In this document: positions 24,799 through 33,904 of the stretch, in pieces
Layout: the number at the start of each line of letters is the position of its first letter
Numbering within the stretch: the first letter of the stretch is position 1
NCBI GenBank assembly: GCA_001464035.1
Contig: LNEC01000018.1
Span: 1-64,000, forward strand
Direction of reading: 5' to 3'
Source of the DNA: Bradyrhizobiaceae bacterium Ga0074131
GTDB lineage: Bacteria > Pseudomonadota > Alphaproteobacteria > Rhizobiales > Xanthobacteraceae
Length of the DNA stretch: 64,000 nt
Position numbers and translations under genes: made by a program
Notes under the pieces: model-generated
Seen by the model: the letters and a program-made list of their open reading frames with translations, nothing else
Told to the model about the DNA's origin: nothing
The model's database searches: none

Positions 24799-26871
24799 TC
24801 ACTCCGCCGCCGTCAGCATCTGCCCGGAGGCCAGACGGGAACATTCCGCCATGATCGCTGACGCGCGCGCGATCGGGTTGGTCAGGTAAAAATCCTCAAC
24901 GGTCTTGAACGGCGCCTTCTCGACGCTGCCGCCCTTGCCCGCGAGCATCTTGATGTCGTCAACCCTGCCGGGCTCGATCTGGTCGATGCGCATCAGATGC
25001 GGCACGGCCCTGAACATCGCCTGACGCAACGCGGCCAGCGAATCGTAAGGCAGCTTCCTGGCCAGCACATCCGAGAGCGCGCGGACGATCGCCCAGTCCT
25101 CGCGCGCCTCACCCGGCGGGAATGAGGCGCGGTTGGCCATCTGCACCCGGCCCTCGGTATTGACGTAGATGCCGGATTTTTCGGTATAGGCCGCCCCCGG
25201 CAGAATAACGTCGGCGCGATGTGCGCCGCGATCGCCATGGGTGCCGAGATAGACCACGAAGGTACCGTCGGGCACCCCGATTTCGTCGGCGCCGAGCAGG
25301 AACAGCACGTCAAGCGTACCGAACGTTGTCATCTGCGCCGCGGTCAGCCCCCCCGCGCCCGAGCCAAAGCCGATATCGAGCGCCCCGACCCGCGAGGCGG
25401 TATCGTGCAAAATGCCAAACCCGTTCCAGCCCTCCTTGACCGCGCCGACATCCAGCGCAAGTTTGGCCGTAGCCGCCAGAACCGCCCGGCCGTCATGTCG
25501 TGCGGCGGCACCTGCTCCAACCAGCACGATCGGGTTCTTGCCACCTTTCAACACGTTTGCGAAGGCATGTTTGCCCGCGGCGAGTTCGCTCAGCGAGTCC
25601 GTACCCGCACCGAGATAGTCGTATCCATAAGTAAGGTCGGCCCTGGCACCGATCACGCCGATCTCGAGCCGGCCGGTGCGCCAGCGCTTACGAATGCGCG
25701 CGTTGAGGACCGCCGCCTCCTTGCGCGGGTTCGAACCCACGATCAGCAACGCGTCGGCCTGCTCGATGCCGGCGATGGTCGGGTTGAAAATGTAGGACGC
25801 GCGCCCGGCCTTGGCGTCAAATGCGTCGCCGCCCTGCACCGCCAGATTGGCGGAACCGGATTTCGCCAACAGCTCCTTCAGCGCGAACATCTCCTCGACC
25901 GCGGCGAGATCGCCGGCGATGGCGCCGATCCGCTTGCCGTCGATTCGGCCGGCCTTCGCTGCAATGGCAGCGAACGCTTCCGGCCACGATGCTGCGCGCA
26001 GCTTGCCGTTTTCCCTGATGTAAGGTCGGTCGAGCCGCTGGGTGCGCAGGCCGTCGACGACGTGTCGGGTCTTGTCGGAAATCCACTCCTCGTTCACCGC
26101 CTCGTTGACGCGCGGCAGGATCCGCATCACCTCGCGGCCGCGGGTATCGACCCGGATCGCCGAGCCGACGCCGTCCATCACGTCGATCGATTGGGTCTTG
26201 CCGAGTTCCCAAGGCCTGGCTGCGAAAGCATAGGGTTTCGACGTCAACGCGCCGACTGGGCAGATATCGACCAGATTGCCCTGCAGTTCCGAGGTCAGCG
26301 CCGATTCCAGATAGGTGGTGATCTCCATGTCCTCGCCGCGGCCAGTCGCGCCCATTTCCGGCATGCCGCAGACTTCGGCGGCGAAGCGAACGCAGCGCGT
26401 GCACTGGATGCAGCGGTTCATCGAGGTCTTGACCAGTGCGCCGAGATACTTGTCCTCGACCGCGCGCTTGTTTTCGGCGAACCGGCTGGTGTCGACGCCG
26501 TAGCCCATCGCCTGATCCTGCAGGTCGCACTCGCCGCCCTGATCGCAGATCGGACAATCCAGCGGGTGATTGATCAACAGGAATTCCATCACGCCTTCGC
26601 GCGCCTTTTTCACCATCGGCGAGCGGGTCGAGATTTCCGGCGGCTCCCCCTTGGGACCGGGACGGCAATCGCGAACCGCCCAGGCGCAGCTGGCCACGGG
26701 CTTCGGGCCACCCTTCACCTCGACAAGGCACATCCGGCAATTGCCAGCGATCGACAGCCGTTCATGATAGCAAAAGCGCGGAATTTCCGCGCCGGCCATC
26801 TCACACGCCTGCAGCAGCGTGAAATCCGCGGGGACATCGATCTCTTTGCCATCGATGATGAGTATGGTCAT
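24799..26871 (-). CDS. nuoG: NADH-quinone oxidoreductase subunit G
   Basis: The 690-aa large iron-sulfur subunit of the NADH-oxidising arm. The N-terminal [2Fe-2S] motif lies in CYHERLSIAGNCRMC (N1b). The His-coordinated [4Fe-4S] cluster is in HPLDCPICDQGGECDLQ (N5), and N4 is in CIQCTRCVRFAAEVCGM with CPVGAL. The remaining molybdopterin-oxidoreductase-like part lacks a cofactor site. The spacing to nuoF is 84 bases, looser than elsewhere in the operon. Confidence 0.98.
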   Translation of the reverse strand: MTILIIDGKEIDVPADFTLLQACEMAGAEIPRFCYHERLSIAGNCRMCLVEVKGGPKPVASCAWAVRDCRPGPKGEPPEISTRSPMVKKAREGVMEFLLINHPLDCPICDQGGECDLQDQAMGYGVDTSRFAENKRAVEDKYLGALVKTSMNRCIQCTRCVRFAAEVCGMPEMGATGRGEDMEITTYLESALTSELQGNLVDICPVGALTSKPYAFAARPWELGKTQSIDVMDGVGSAIRVDTRGREVMRILPRVNEAVNEEWISDKTRHVVDGLRTQRLDRPYIRENGKLRAASWPEAFAAIAAKAGRIDGKRIGAIAGDLAAVEEMFALKELLAKSGSANLAVQGGDAFDAKAGRASYIFNPTIAGIEQADALLIVGSNPRKEAAVLNARIRKRWRTGRLEIGVIGARADLTYGYDYLGAGTDSLSELAAGKHAFANVLKGGKNPIVLVGAGAAARHDGRAVLAATAKLALDVGAVKEGWNGFGILHDTASRVGALDIGFGSGAGGLTAAQMTTFGTLDVLFLLGADEIGVPDGTFVVYLGTHGDRGAHRADVILPGAAYTEKSGIYVNTEGRVQMANRASFPPGEAREDWAIVRALSDVLARKLPYDSLAALRQAMFRAVPHLMRIDQIEPGRVDDIKMLAGKGGSVEKAPFKTVEDFYLTNPIARASAIMAECSRLASGQMLTAAE

Positions 26872-26955
26872 TGCCTCAAGTCTTTCTCACCTTGCCGTCC
26901 GGAGCGGTGACGCCGAACCGTCGCACTTCCGAATTGATCCGCCATCGCCGCCTCC

Positions 26956-28281
26956 CTATTCCGCCGCGACCATGTGCGCTGGATCGCGAACGCCGCCGTC
27001 ATCGACATCCGCCTTGTGCGAATACTGGTCGATGCGCTCCTCGATCTCGTGACGAAAATGGGCGATCAGGCCCTGGATCGGCCACGCCGCGGCGTCGCCG
27101 AGCGCGCAGATGGTGTGGCCCTCCACCTGCTTGGTCACTTCCAGCAGCATGTCGATCTCGCGCTTGTGGGCGCGGCCCTCGGCCATGCGGGTCAGCACCC
27201 GCCACATCCAGCCGGTGCCCTCGCGGCACGGCGTACACTGGCCACAGCTCTCGTGCTTGTAAAAATACGCAATCCGCGCGATCGCCCGGATCAGATCGGT
27301 CGATTTGTCCATCACGATGACGGCGGCGGTGCCGAGGCCGGAGCGCAGTTTGCCGAGGCTGTCGAAGTCCATCGGGGTATCGATGATCTGGTCGGCCGGC
27401 ACCATCCGCACCGACGAGCCGCCGGGAATTACCGCCTTGAGATTGTCCCAGCCGCCGCGAATGCCGCCGCAATGCCGCTCGATCAGCTCGCGGAACGGGA
27501 TCCCCATGGCTTCTTCGACGTTGCAGGGCCGCTCGACATGGCCGGAGATGCAGAACAGTTTGGTGCCGACATTGTTGGGCCGGCCGATGGCGGCGAACCA
27601 CGCCGCGCCGCGCCGCAGGATATCCGGCGCCACCGCGATCGACTCGACATTGTTGACGGTGGTCGGGCAGCCGTAGAGGCCGACATTGGCGGGGAATGGC
27701 GGCTTCAGCCGCGGCATGCCCTTCTTGCCTTCGAGGCTCTCCAGCAAGGCGGTCTCTTCGCCGCAGATATAGGCCCCGGCGCCGTGGGTGACGTAAATGT
27801 CGAACGGCCAGCCGTTGATGTTGTCCTTGCCGACCAGTCTCGCCTCATAGGCCTGATCAACAGCGGCCTGCAGATGCTCGCGTTCTCTGATGAATTCGCC
27901 GCGCACATAGATGTAGCAGGCATGCGCGCCCATCGCGAAGCTCGCGAGCAGGCAACCCTCCAAGAGCAGGTGCGGATCGTGCCGCATGATCTCGCGGTCC
28001 TTGCAGGTACCGGGTTCGGATTCGTCGGCATTGACCACAAGATAGCTCGGCCGGCCGTCGGTCGATTCCTTCGGCATGAACGACCATTTCAGCCCGGTCG
28101 GAAACCCAGCCCCGCCCCGTCCGCGCAGGCCGGACGCCTTCATCTCATTGATGATCCAGTCGCGGCCCTTGTCGATGATCGCCTTGGTGCCGTCCCAGGC
28201 GCCACGGCGGCGCGCACCCTCGAGGCCCCAGTCGTGGAGGCCGTAGAGGTTACGGAAGATGCGGTCCTTGTCGTCGAGCAT
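26956..28281 (-). CDS. nuoF: NADH-quinone oxidoreductase subunit F
   Basis: The 441-aa flavin subunit where NADH is oxidised. The FMN/NADH-binding loops are GLRGRGGAGFPTGLKWSF and GAGAYICGEETALLESLEG. The N3 [4Fe-4S] cluster is held by ESCGQCTPCREG and the later Cys of HTICALGDAAAW. It begins 18 bases after the 61-aa membrane protein gene that separates it from nuoE. Confidence 0.98.
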   Translation of the reverse strand: MLDDKDRIFRNLYGLHDWGLEGARRRGAWDGTKAIIDKGRDWIINEMKASGLRGRGGAGFPTGLKWSFMPKESTDGRPSYLVVNADESEPGTCKDREIMRHDPHLLLEGCLLASFAMGAHACYIYVRGEFIREREHLQAAVDQAYEARLVGKDNINGWPFDIYVTHGAGAYICGEETALLESLEGKKGMPRLKPPFPANVGLYGCPTTVNNVESIAVAPDILRRGAAWFAAIGRPNNVGTKLFCISGHVERPCNVEEAMGIPFRELIERHCGGIRGGWDNLKAVIPGGSSVRMVPADQIIDTPMDFDSLGKLRSGLGTAAVIVMDKSTDLIRAIARIAYFYKHESCGQCTPCREGTGWMWRVLTRMAEGRAHKREIDMLLEVTKQVEGHTICALGDAAAWPIQGLIAHFRHEIEERIDQYSHKADVDDGGVRDPAHMVAAE

Positions 28282-28299
28282 GGAGCGAGATTCCTGAGG

Positions 28300-28485
28300 T
28301 CAGCGATTGGACTGCATGTAGGCGCAGCCGCCGAAGGTAAGGGCCCACAGCAGGCTGGAATCGAGCGACGCGTCCGGCGCATATCGCTGCAGCAGGAAAA
28401 TGAATGCCGCGGCCGCGACCGTATGCATCGCGATATAGTGCCAGTGTCGCATCGATCCCGCACTCTCCGCGCCATCCGCGTTCAT
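28300..28485 (-). CDS. 61-aa single-pass membrane protein inside the nuo operon
   Basis: A small frame between nuoE and nuoF. Its ATG overlaps the nuoE stop as ATGA and it has GAAGGAAA upstream. The product has a soluble N-terminus with MRHWHYIAMH, a hydrophobic stretch near residues 20-33 (HTVAAAAFIFLLQRY), and a second weak one near 44-55 containing a Cys (LLWALTFGGCAYM). It matches no complex I subunit that I know. The tight coupling on both sides suggests expression at complex I stoichiometry, perhaps as an accessory or assembly protein; that is inference. Confidence 0.75.
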   Translation of the reverse strand: MNADGAESAGSMRHWHYIAMHTVAAAAFIFLLQRYAPDASLDSSLLWALTFGGCAYMQSNR

Positions 28486-29093
28486 GTTGTTTCCTTCAGC
28501 GTGGTCAATCCACCGACGGGGGCGGAGAACTGACGGTCGATTTGCGGACCCGGCTTGGGCGGATTGCCGGAGGCAAACCCGTCCAGGACCTTGCCGAAGC
28601 TTTCCTTGGTCAGGTCCTCATAGGTATCCTTCCAGATCAGCACCATCGGAGCGTTCACGCAGGCGCCCAGACACTCGACCTCTTCCCAGCTGAAATTGCC
28701 GTCCCTGGACAGATGGAAGGGATCGTGATGGATGCGGCTCTGGCACACCTCGATGATATCGCCGGCGCCGCGGAGCCGGCACGGCGTGGTGCCGCAAACC
28801 TGCACGTGGGCCTTCTTGCCGACCGGCTGTAGCTGGAACATGGTGTAGAAGGTCGCGACTTCCAGCACCCGGATATAGGGCATGCCGAGCAAATCGGCGA
28901 CAGCGCGGATCGCCGCCTCCGAAACCCATCCTTCGTGCTGTTCCTGGACACGCCACAGGATCGGTATTACCGCAGAAGCCTGACGGCCCTCCGGATATTT
29001 GGCGATCTGTTGCCTGGCCCAAGCAAGGTCCTCCGCTGAGAACGTGAAGTTCGCGGGCTGAAATTCCCTAGGTGCAAGGCGGCGGACGGACAT
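28482..29093 (-). CDS. nuoE: NADH-quinone oxidoreductase subunit E
   Basis: A 203-aa thioredoxin-fold subunit carrying the [2Fe-2S] cluster N1a, ligated by Cys in VCGTTPCRLRGA and ECLGACVNAPMV. The N-terminal helical bundle (WARQQIAKYPEGRQASAVIP) and the YTMFQLQPVGKK strand are typical. It is separated from nuoD by a methyltransferase gene, the start lying 36 bases downstream of the end of nothing else, with only 13 bases between its start and that gene's stop on the transcript in the reverse order nuoD, methyltransferase, nuoE. Confidence 0.97.
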   Translation of the reverse strand: MSVRRLAPREFQPANFTFSAEDLAWARQQIAKYPEGRQASAVIPILWRVQEQHEGWVSEAAIRAVADLLGMPYIRVLEVATFYTMFQLQPVGKKAHVQVCGTTPCRLRGAGDIIEVCQSRIHHDPFHLSRDGNFSWEEVECLGACVNAPMVLIWKDTYEDLTKESFGKVLDGFASGNPPKPGPQIDRQFSAPVGGLTTLKETT

Positions 29094-29106
29094 GGCTCTC
29101 AGTCTC

Positions 29107-30057
29107 TCAGGGCGCGCGGCGCGCGGCGTTCAGGGCGCTGATCCGGTCTTGCCAGAAGGCGCTTGCGGTGCCGAACACGTTGTAGCCGACGTGGGTTGAA
29201 ACCTTGATGCGGTCGAGAATCGAAAGCTCGGTCACGGTTTCCAGCAGATTGCTGCGCGGATCGTAGACGATCAGCTTCAGCGGGGTTTGTTCGAGGATAT
29301 AGCGCGACACGGTGTGATGGCGATCATTGCCGTGTTCCTCGCACAGGATGACGCTATCGCCCTGCAGCAGCCGGGCGCCACCCTTGATGGCCTCGATCTC
29401 GACGCCCTCGACGTCGAGCTTGATCAGGAACTTTCCGCCGGGGGAAACCTTGCCGTCGTCGATCAGGTTGTCGAGCGCGATGACAGGCACTTCCTCGCCG
29501 CCGTCGACGCCGGCAATGCTGAATGCCTCATGCTTGGTGCCGGAGAGCCGCGCGGTGCCCCGCGCCGCGCCGATCGCGCACTTCATCGCTTCGAAACGGT
29601 CGCCGTTGAGTTCGGCGTTGTTCTTGAGCTTGGCGAAGTTCTGCGACGAGGGCTCGATGGCGATTGCCCGGTGCGATCCATAGGGCGCGCTGGAGACCAG
29701 CACCGACCAGTAGCCGTAGTTAGCGCCGCAATCGAGCAACGTGTAGTCAACATCGGCGGCGTGCCGAAACAGCAGTTCGAGTTCGTCTTCATACGAGAAC
29801 GAGCGATTGAGCAGCTTGCTCCAATAACCATCGCCATAGGGAAACGCGAAGGTCGCGTCCGCATTCAGCTTGATGTCGATGTCCCGCTCCGGCAGCGTCC
29901 TGCGCAACAGGTTGGCGCACATATTGTAGCCGCGATGCGAGAACGTGGATGCCACCTTCGACCCCGTCGACAAGGCGAGTGCGGCCAAACGCTCCCAGGC
30001 ATTGGCGCCCTGCAGCACGCCGGTAGCCCGGTCAAACTGAATCGGCGGCATTGCCAT
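29107..30057 (-). CDS. FkbM family SAM-dependent methyltransferase embedded between nuoD and nuoE
   Basis: A 316-aa protein with a class I methyltransferase core. Motif I is YTLLDCGANYGYWSVLV, followed by AIAIEPSSQNFAKLKNN and the FkbM block KFLIKLDVEGVEIEAIKGG with LCEEHGNDRHH. FkbM enzymes O-methylate polyketides and sugars; the substrate here is unknown. Its ATG overlaps the nuoD stop by one base (TGATG), so it is translationally coupled to nuoD, and nuoE starts 13 bases after its stop. The canonical order has nuoE directly after nuoD, so this is an insertion. Base use looks like that of its neighbours. An accessory role in complex I is possible but not shown. Confidence 0.88.
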   Translation of the reverse strand: MAMPPIQFDRATGVLQGANAWERLAALALSTGSKVASTFSHRGYNMCANLLRRTLPERDIDIKLNADATFAFPYGDGYWSKLLNRSFSYEDELELLFRHAADVDYTLLDCGANYGYWSVLVSSAPYGSHRAIAIEPSSQNFAKLKNNAELNGDRFEAMKCAIGAARGTARLSGTKHEAFSIAGVDGGEEVPVIALDNLIDDGKVSPGGKFLIKLDVEGVEIEAIKGGARLLQGDSVILCEEHGNDRHHTVSRYILEQTPLKLIVYDPRSNLLETVTELSILDRIKVSTHVGYNVFGTASAFWQDRISALNAARRAP

Positions 30058-31250
30058 CACCGGTCGACCTCTCCGAACACGATATCGAGCGAACCGAGAA
30101 TGGCCGATACGTCGGCCAGGAGATGGCCCTTGCAGATAAAATCCATCGCCTGCAGATGCGCAAAGCCCGGCGCCCGGATCTTGCATTTGTATGGCTTGTT
30201 GGTGCCGTCGGCGACCAGATAGACGCCAAACTCGCCCTTTGGCGCCTCGACCGCGGCGTAGATCTCGCCGGCCGGCACGTGGAAGCCCTCGGTGTAGAGC
30301 TTGAAGTGATGGATCAGCGCCTCCATCGAACGCTTCATCTCGCCGCGCCGGGGCGGCGCTATCTTGTTGTCTTCGACGACGACCGGTCCCTGCCCTTCCG
30401 GCGCGCGCAGCTTCGCGATGCACTGTTTCATGATACGCACCGACTGGCGCATCTCCTCCATCCGGATGCAGTAACGGTCGTAGCAGTCGCCGTTCCTGCC
30501 GATCGGAATGTCGAAATCCATCTCGGTATAGCACTCATAGGGCTGCGCCTTGCGCAGATCCCAGGCGGCACCGGAGCCGCGCACCATGACGCCGGAAAAA
30601 CCCCATTCCCAGGCCTGCTGCAGCGTCACCACGCCGATGTCGACGTTGCGCTGCTTGAAGATGCGGTTGCCGGTCAATAGCCGATCGAGATCGGCGACCA
30701 CCTGCAGGAACGGCTCGCACCACGCGTCGATATCGTCGACCAGCTTCGGCGGCAGGTCCTGGTGCACGCCGCCGATCCGGAAGTAGGCCGCATGCATCCG
30801 CGAGCCGGAGGCTCGCTCGTAGAACACCATCAGCTTTTCGCGCTCTTCGAAGCCCCACAGCGGCGGCGTCAGCGCGCCGACGTCCATCGCCTGCGTGGTG
30901 ACGTTGAGCAGGTGCGACAGGATGCGGCCGATCTCGCAGTACAGCACGCGGATCAATTGCCCGCGCCGCGGCACGGCGATGCCAAGCAGTCTTTCCGCCG
31001 CCAGACAGAACGCGTGCTCCTGGTTCATCGGCGCGACATAGTCGAGCCGGTCAAAATACGGGATCGCCTGCAGGTAGGTCTTGTGCTCGATCAGTTTTTC
31101 GGTGCCGCGGTGCAACAGGCCGATATGTGGATCGACGCGGGCGACAACTTCACCATCGAGCTCCAGCACCAGACGCAGCACGCCGTGCGCGGCGGGATGC
31201 TGCGGTCCGAAATTGATGGTGAAGTTACGCAGTGCTGCTGCTTCGGTCAT
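30057..31250 (-). CDS. nuoD: NADH-quinone oxidoreductase subunit D
   Basis: A 397-aa subunit of the connecting arm that with NuoB forms the quinone site. The family start TINFGPQHPAAHGVLRLVLE contains the quinone-loop His residues. Other invariant blocks are IGLLHRGTEKLIEHKTYLQA, RLDYVAPMNQEH and the C-terminal DIVFGEVDR. NuoC and NuoD are separate genes here, unlike the fused form of enterobacteria. Confidence 0.98.
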   Translation of the reverse strand: MTEAAALRNFTINFGPQHPAAHGVLRLVLELDGEVVARVDPHIGLLHRGTEKLIEHKTYLQAIPYFDRLDYVAPMNQEHAFCLAAERLLGIAVPRRGQLIRVLYCEIGRILSHLLNVTTQAMDVGALTPPLWGFEEREKLMVFYERASGSRMHAAYFRIGGVHQDLPPKLVDDIDAWCEPFLQVVADLDRLLTGNRIFKQRNVDIGVVTLQQAWEWGFSGVMVRGSGAAWDLRKAQPYECYTEMDFDIPIGRNGDCYDRYCIRMEEMRQSVRIMKQCIAKLRAPEGQGPVVVEDNKIAPPRRGEMKRSMEALIHHFKLYTEGFHVPAGEIYAAVEAPKGEFGVYLVADGTNKPYKCKIRAPGFAHLQAMDFICKGHLLADVSAILGSLDIVFGEVDR

Positions 31251-31252
31251 GA

Positions 31253-31867
31253 TCAGACTTTCGGTCCCGCCTTCTCATCGCCGGGCAGCACCGGATAATC
31301 GGCGCCTTCCCATGGCGACAGGAAATCGAACTTGCGGAATTCCTGATTGAGTCGGACAGGTTCGTAGACCACCCGCTTTTCCTGGTCGTCGTAGCGCACC
31401 TCGACGAAGCCGGTGAGCGGGAAATCCTTGCGCAGCGGGTGGCCATCGAAACCGTAGTCGGTCAAAAGCCGCCGCATGTCGGGGTGGCCGGTGAAGATCA
31501 CGCCATAGAGATCGTAGCACTCACGCTCGAACCAGTCGGCGCCGGGAAAGACGTCGATGATCGAGGGCACCTGGGTGGTTTCGTCGGCCTGCGCGCGCAG
31601 GCGGATGCGTTCGTTCAGCGTCGGCGACAGCAGGTGATACACCACGTCAAAGCGCTTCTCGCGGCCCGGATAGTCCACCGCCGTAACGTCGATGAAACTG
31701 ACGAAACGGCAGCCGGGATCGTCGCGCAGGAATTTGACGACGTCGACGATCTTGTCGGCGTGGACCGCCACCGTGAGCTGATTGAACGCGACCGAATGAT
31801 CGGTCGCGGCATCCGGTAGCGCGTCAACAATCGTCTGCCCCAGGGCGTCGAGCCTGCCGTCGTCCAT
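31253..31867 (-). CDS. nuoC: NADH-quinone oxidoreductase subunit C
   Basis: A 204-aa hydrophilic-arm subunit without cofactors. Family features are the ferredoxin-like fold start and the block PGADWFEREcYDLYGVIFTGHPDMRR (residues about 112-137), followed by YGFDGHPLRKDFPLTGFVEV. It begins nine bases after nuoB and ends two bases before nuoD. Confidence 0.97.
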   Translation of the reverse strand: MDDGRLDALGQTIVDALPDAATDHSVAFNQLTVAVHADKIVDVVKFLRDDPGCRFVSFIDVTAVDYPGREKRFDVVYHLLSPTLNERIRLRAQADETTQVPSIIDVFPGADWFERECYDLYGVIFTGHPDMRRLLTDYGFDGHPLRKDFPLTGFVEVRYDDQEKRVVYEPVRLNQEFRKFDFLSPWEGADYPVLPGDEKAGPKV

Positions 31868-31876
31868 ACCAAACCC

Positions 31877-32473
31877 TCAGCGTTCGATGGTGCCGATGCG
31901 CCGGATCTTCTTCTGCAGCAGCATCACGCCGTAGAGCAGAGCTTCCGCCGTCGGCGGGCAACCGGGCACGTAGATATCGATCGGCACGATGCGGTCGCAG
32001 CCGCGCACCACCGAATACGAGTAGTGATAGTAGCCGCCGCCATTGGCGCAGGATCCCATCGAGATGACGTAGCGCGGCTCCGGCATCTGGTCGTAAACCT
32101 TGCGCAGCGCCGGCGCCATCTTGTTGGTCAGGGTGCCGGCGACGATCATCACGTCGGACTGCCGCGGCGAGGCGCGGGGCGCAAAGCCGAACCGTTCGGC
32201 GTCATAGCGCGGCATCGACATCTGCATCATCTCGACCGCGCAGCAGGCCAGACCAAAGGTCATCCACATCAGCGAGCCGGTGCGGGCCCAGGTGATCAGG
32301 TCATCGGTGGCGGTGACGAAAAAGCCCTTGTCGGAGAGCTGGTGATTGACATCCAGGAAATACGGGTCGTTGGCGCCGACCGGTCGGCCGGTCGAGGGAT
32401 CCAGAATACCGGTCGCAGCCGGCGCGACGACCGGCGCAAATCCTGGCGTTGCTGCGGTAGGGCTCAATCCCAT
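31877..32473 (-). CDS. nuoB: NADH-quinone oxidoreductase subunit B
   Basis: A 198-aa subunit carrying the terminal cluster N2. The tandem cysteines are in FGLACCAVEMM, with the further ligands in GSCANGGGYYHYSYSVVRGC and PGCPPTAEAL. The ATG at 32473 lies inside the last codons of nuoA (10-base overlap). The N-terminal 35 residues are Pro/Ala-rich and variable, as in other alphaproteobacteria. Confidence 0.97.
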   Translation of the reverse strand: MGLSPTAATPGFAPVVAPAATGILDPSTGRPVGANDPYFLDVNHQLSDKGFFVTATDDLITWARTGSLMWMTFGLACCAVEMMQMSMPRYDAERFGFAPRASPRQSDVMIVAGTLTNKMAPALRKVYDQMPEPRYVISMGSCANGGGYYHYSYSVVRGCDRIVPIDIYVPGCPPTAEALLYGVMLLQKKIRRIGTIER

Positions 32474-32829
32474 TCGAGCGCGCCTTTCTTCCACTCATAG
32501 GCAAAGCCGACGGTCAGGACGGCGAGGAACACCACCATCGACCAGAACCCGGTCGCGCCGAGGTTCCCGAACGCCACCGCCCATGGAAACAGGAATGCCA
32601 CTTCGAGGTCGAAGATGATGAAGAGGATGGCCACCAAGTAGAACCGGACATCGAACTTCATGCGGGCATCGTCAAAAGCGTTGAATCCGCATTCATAGGC
32701 GGACAGCTTCTCCGGATCGGGCTGCTGGAAGGCCAGCAGGAAGGGAGCGATCAGCAGCGCCAAACCGATCAGGCCCGCGACCCCGACGAACACCACGAGG
32801 GGAAGGTAATCTTGCAAGATGCCGGTCAT
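32464..32829 (-). CDS. nuoA: NADH-quinone oxidoreductase subunit A
   Basis: A 121-aa membrane subunit equivalent to ND3, with three helices. The conserved loop KLSAYECGFNAFDDARMKFD contains the Cys that reports the active/deactive state in mitochondria, and the helix ILFIIFDLEVAFLFPWAVAF carries conserved acidic residues. The start MTGILQDYL at 32829 is family-typical; the longer frame to 32925 is not. First gene of the nuo operon. Confidence 0.97.
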   Translation of the reverse strand: MTGILQDYLPLVVFVGVAGLIGLALLIAPFLLAFQQPDPEKLSAYECGFNAFDDARMKFDVRFYLVAILFIIFDLEVAFLFPWAVAFGNLGATGFWSMVVFLAVLTVGFAYEWKKGALEWD

Positions 32830-33285
32830 CGGCGGTGCCTTTAATTTCGCGGTTTCAAGGGCCGCAGATTCGTTGACTGGAATTGTTCTGAGGCTTAGCG
32901 CAGCGCAACAAGGGGCGCAAGACAAGCTATTTTTACGACTCCACCGCCCGCCACACGCAGCGGGATAACTCTGGCACGGCAGCGGTTGACGACCTTCAGC
33001 CCAGTTCTTTTTCGGCCTCGGGCATCCCGGCGCGCGTGTCCTTCAGTCGCCGCTGTCGCAGCGGTCACGACCAGGCCCGGTGCCCTCTTGTCGGTGCGCG
33101 CGGCGCGCTGACGTCGAGATTACGCCGGCAGGCCATTTGCCCGGCCCAGCCAGACCGACGGACGATAGCTGGAAACACCCGGAAATGCCGACGAAACCAT
33201 TTTGGGGAACCCACGAAGCCATCCTGAAACAGAGCGGGCGTATCGCTCTTGCCAACGACGACGGCAAAGTCGCCAGGAGGCTCAG
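32830..33285. other. 456-base intergenic region upstream of nuoA
   Basis: This divergent region separates nuoA (minus) from a small membrane protein gene (plus). It should hold the nuo promoter, but I cannot pick a convincing -35/-10 pair by eye. Short frames on both strands lack ribosome sites and protein-like composition. Confidence 0.6.
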
Positions 33286-33480
33286 ATGAACCACTCAATT
33301 CACTCAGCAGACCGCTCCACCCACCTGAAGATCGTGGTCGTGGCCCTCGTGGCCGGCATCGCGGTGGCGGCTCTCGGCATCTTCGCCCGCACCGGTTCGG
33401 ACAACACCCAGACCGCTCACGTCGTGAAGGTTGGCAAGCCCGTGGCGATAACCAGTTCCAATGCCTCGCTGGTCCGCTAG
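33286..33480 (+). CDS. Small membrane-anchored protein, 64 aa
   Basis: It starts MNHSIHSADRSTHLKIVVVA and has one hydrophobic segment at about residues 15-33 (IVVVALVAGIAVAALGIFA), followed by a short polar periplasmic tail ending in NASLVR. AGGAGG lies six bases upstream of the ATG. A clear intrinsic terminator follows 34 bases after the stop, so it is a complete single-gene unit. I do not know its function; the His-rich N-terminus would be cytoplasmic if the topology is N-in. Confidence 0.75.
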   Translation: MNHSIHSADRSTHLKIVVVALVAGIAVAALGIFARTGSDNTQTAHVVKVGKPVAITSSNASLVR

Positions 33481-33513
33481 GACGAGCCGAAATTCCTCGG
33501 GGATAGGATGGAC

Positions 33514-33541
33514 AAGGGTCGCCTTAGGGCGGCCTTTTTTC
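33514..33541 (+). terminator. Intrinsic terminator after the 64-aa membrane protein
   Basis: AAGGGTCGCC-TTAG-GGCGGCC forms a stem with a bulge and is followed by TTTTTT. Confidence 0.75.
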
Positions 33542-33614
33542 GTTTGCCGATGCGGGGAACGAAGCTTCGCCAAGCCATTGATTCCAAGCCATTGATCCGA
33601 AGCAACAGATTCAA

Positions 33615-33691
<77 letters not shown>

Positions 33692-33904
33692 GTGATTGCG
33701 AAAACCGCGCGAGGTGGGACTTAAAGGCGGGACCATTCCAAGTCAAGGTTGTTGCGAATCCCCCCGTCAGTCGGGCATTTTTGCGATGCCGATGCAAATA
33801 ATGGCTTGTTTGCAGGCAAAACAACGTAGTCAGTCCGCCCCCGAATCATTTAAGGCCTGCTACGTCTGGGTTTCCCCAGCCATCAACAACGAGGAGGGCC
33901 GAAT

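Noticed and set aside
25219..26910. Plus-strand open frame of 563 codons opposite nuoG
   Set aside because: Antisense shadow of nuoG with no start signal or domain.
32940..33000. TGGCAC sequence upstream of nuoA resembling a sigma-54 site
   Set aside because: The -12 GC is not at the required spacing and the sequence is on the wrong strand for nuoA.
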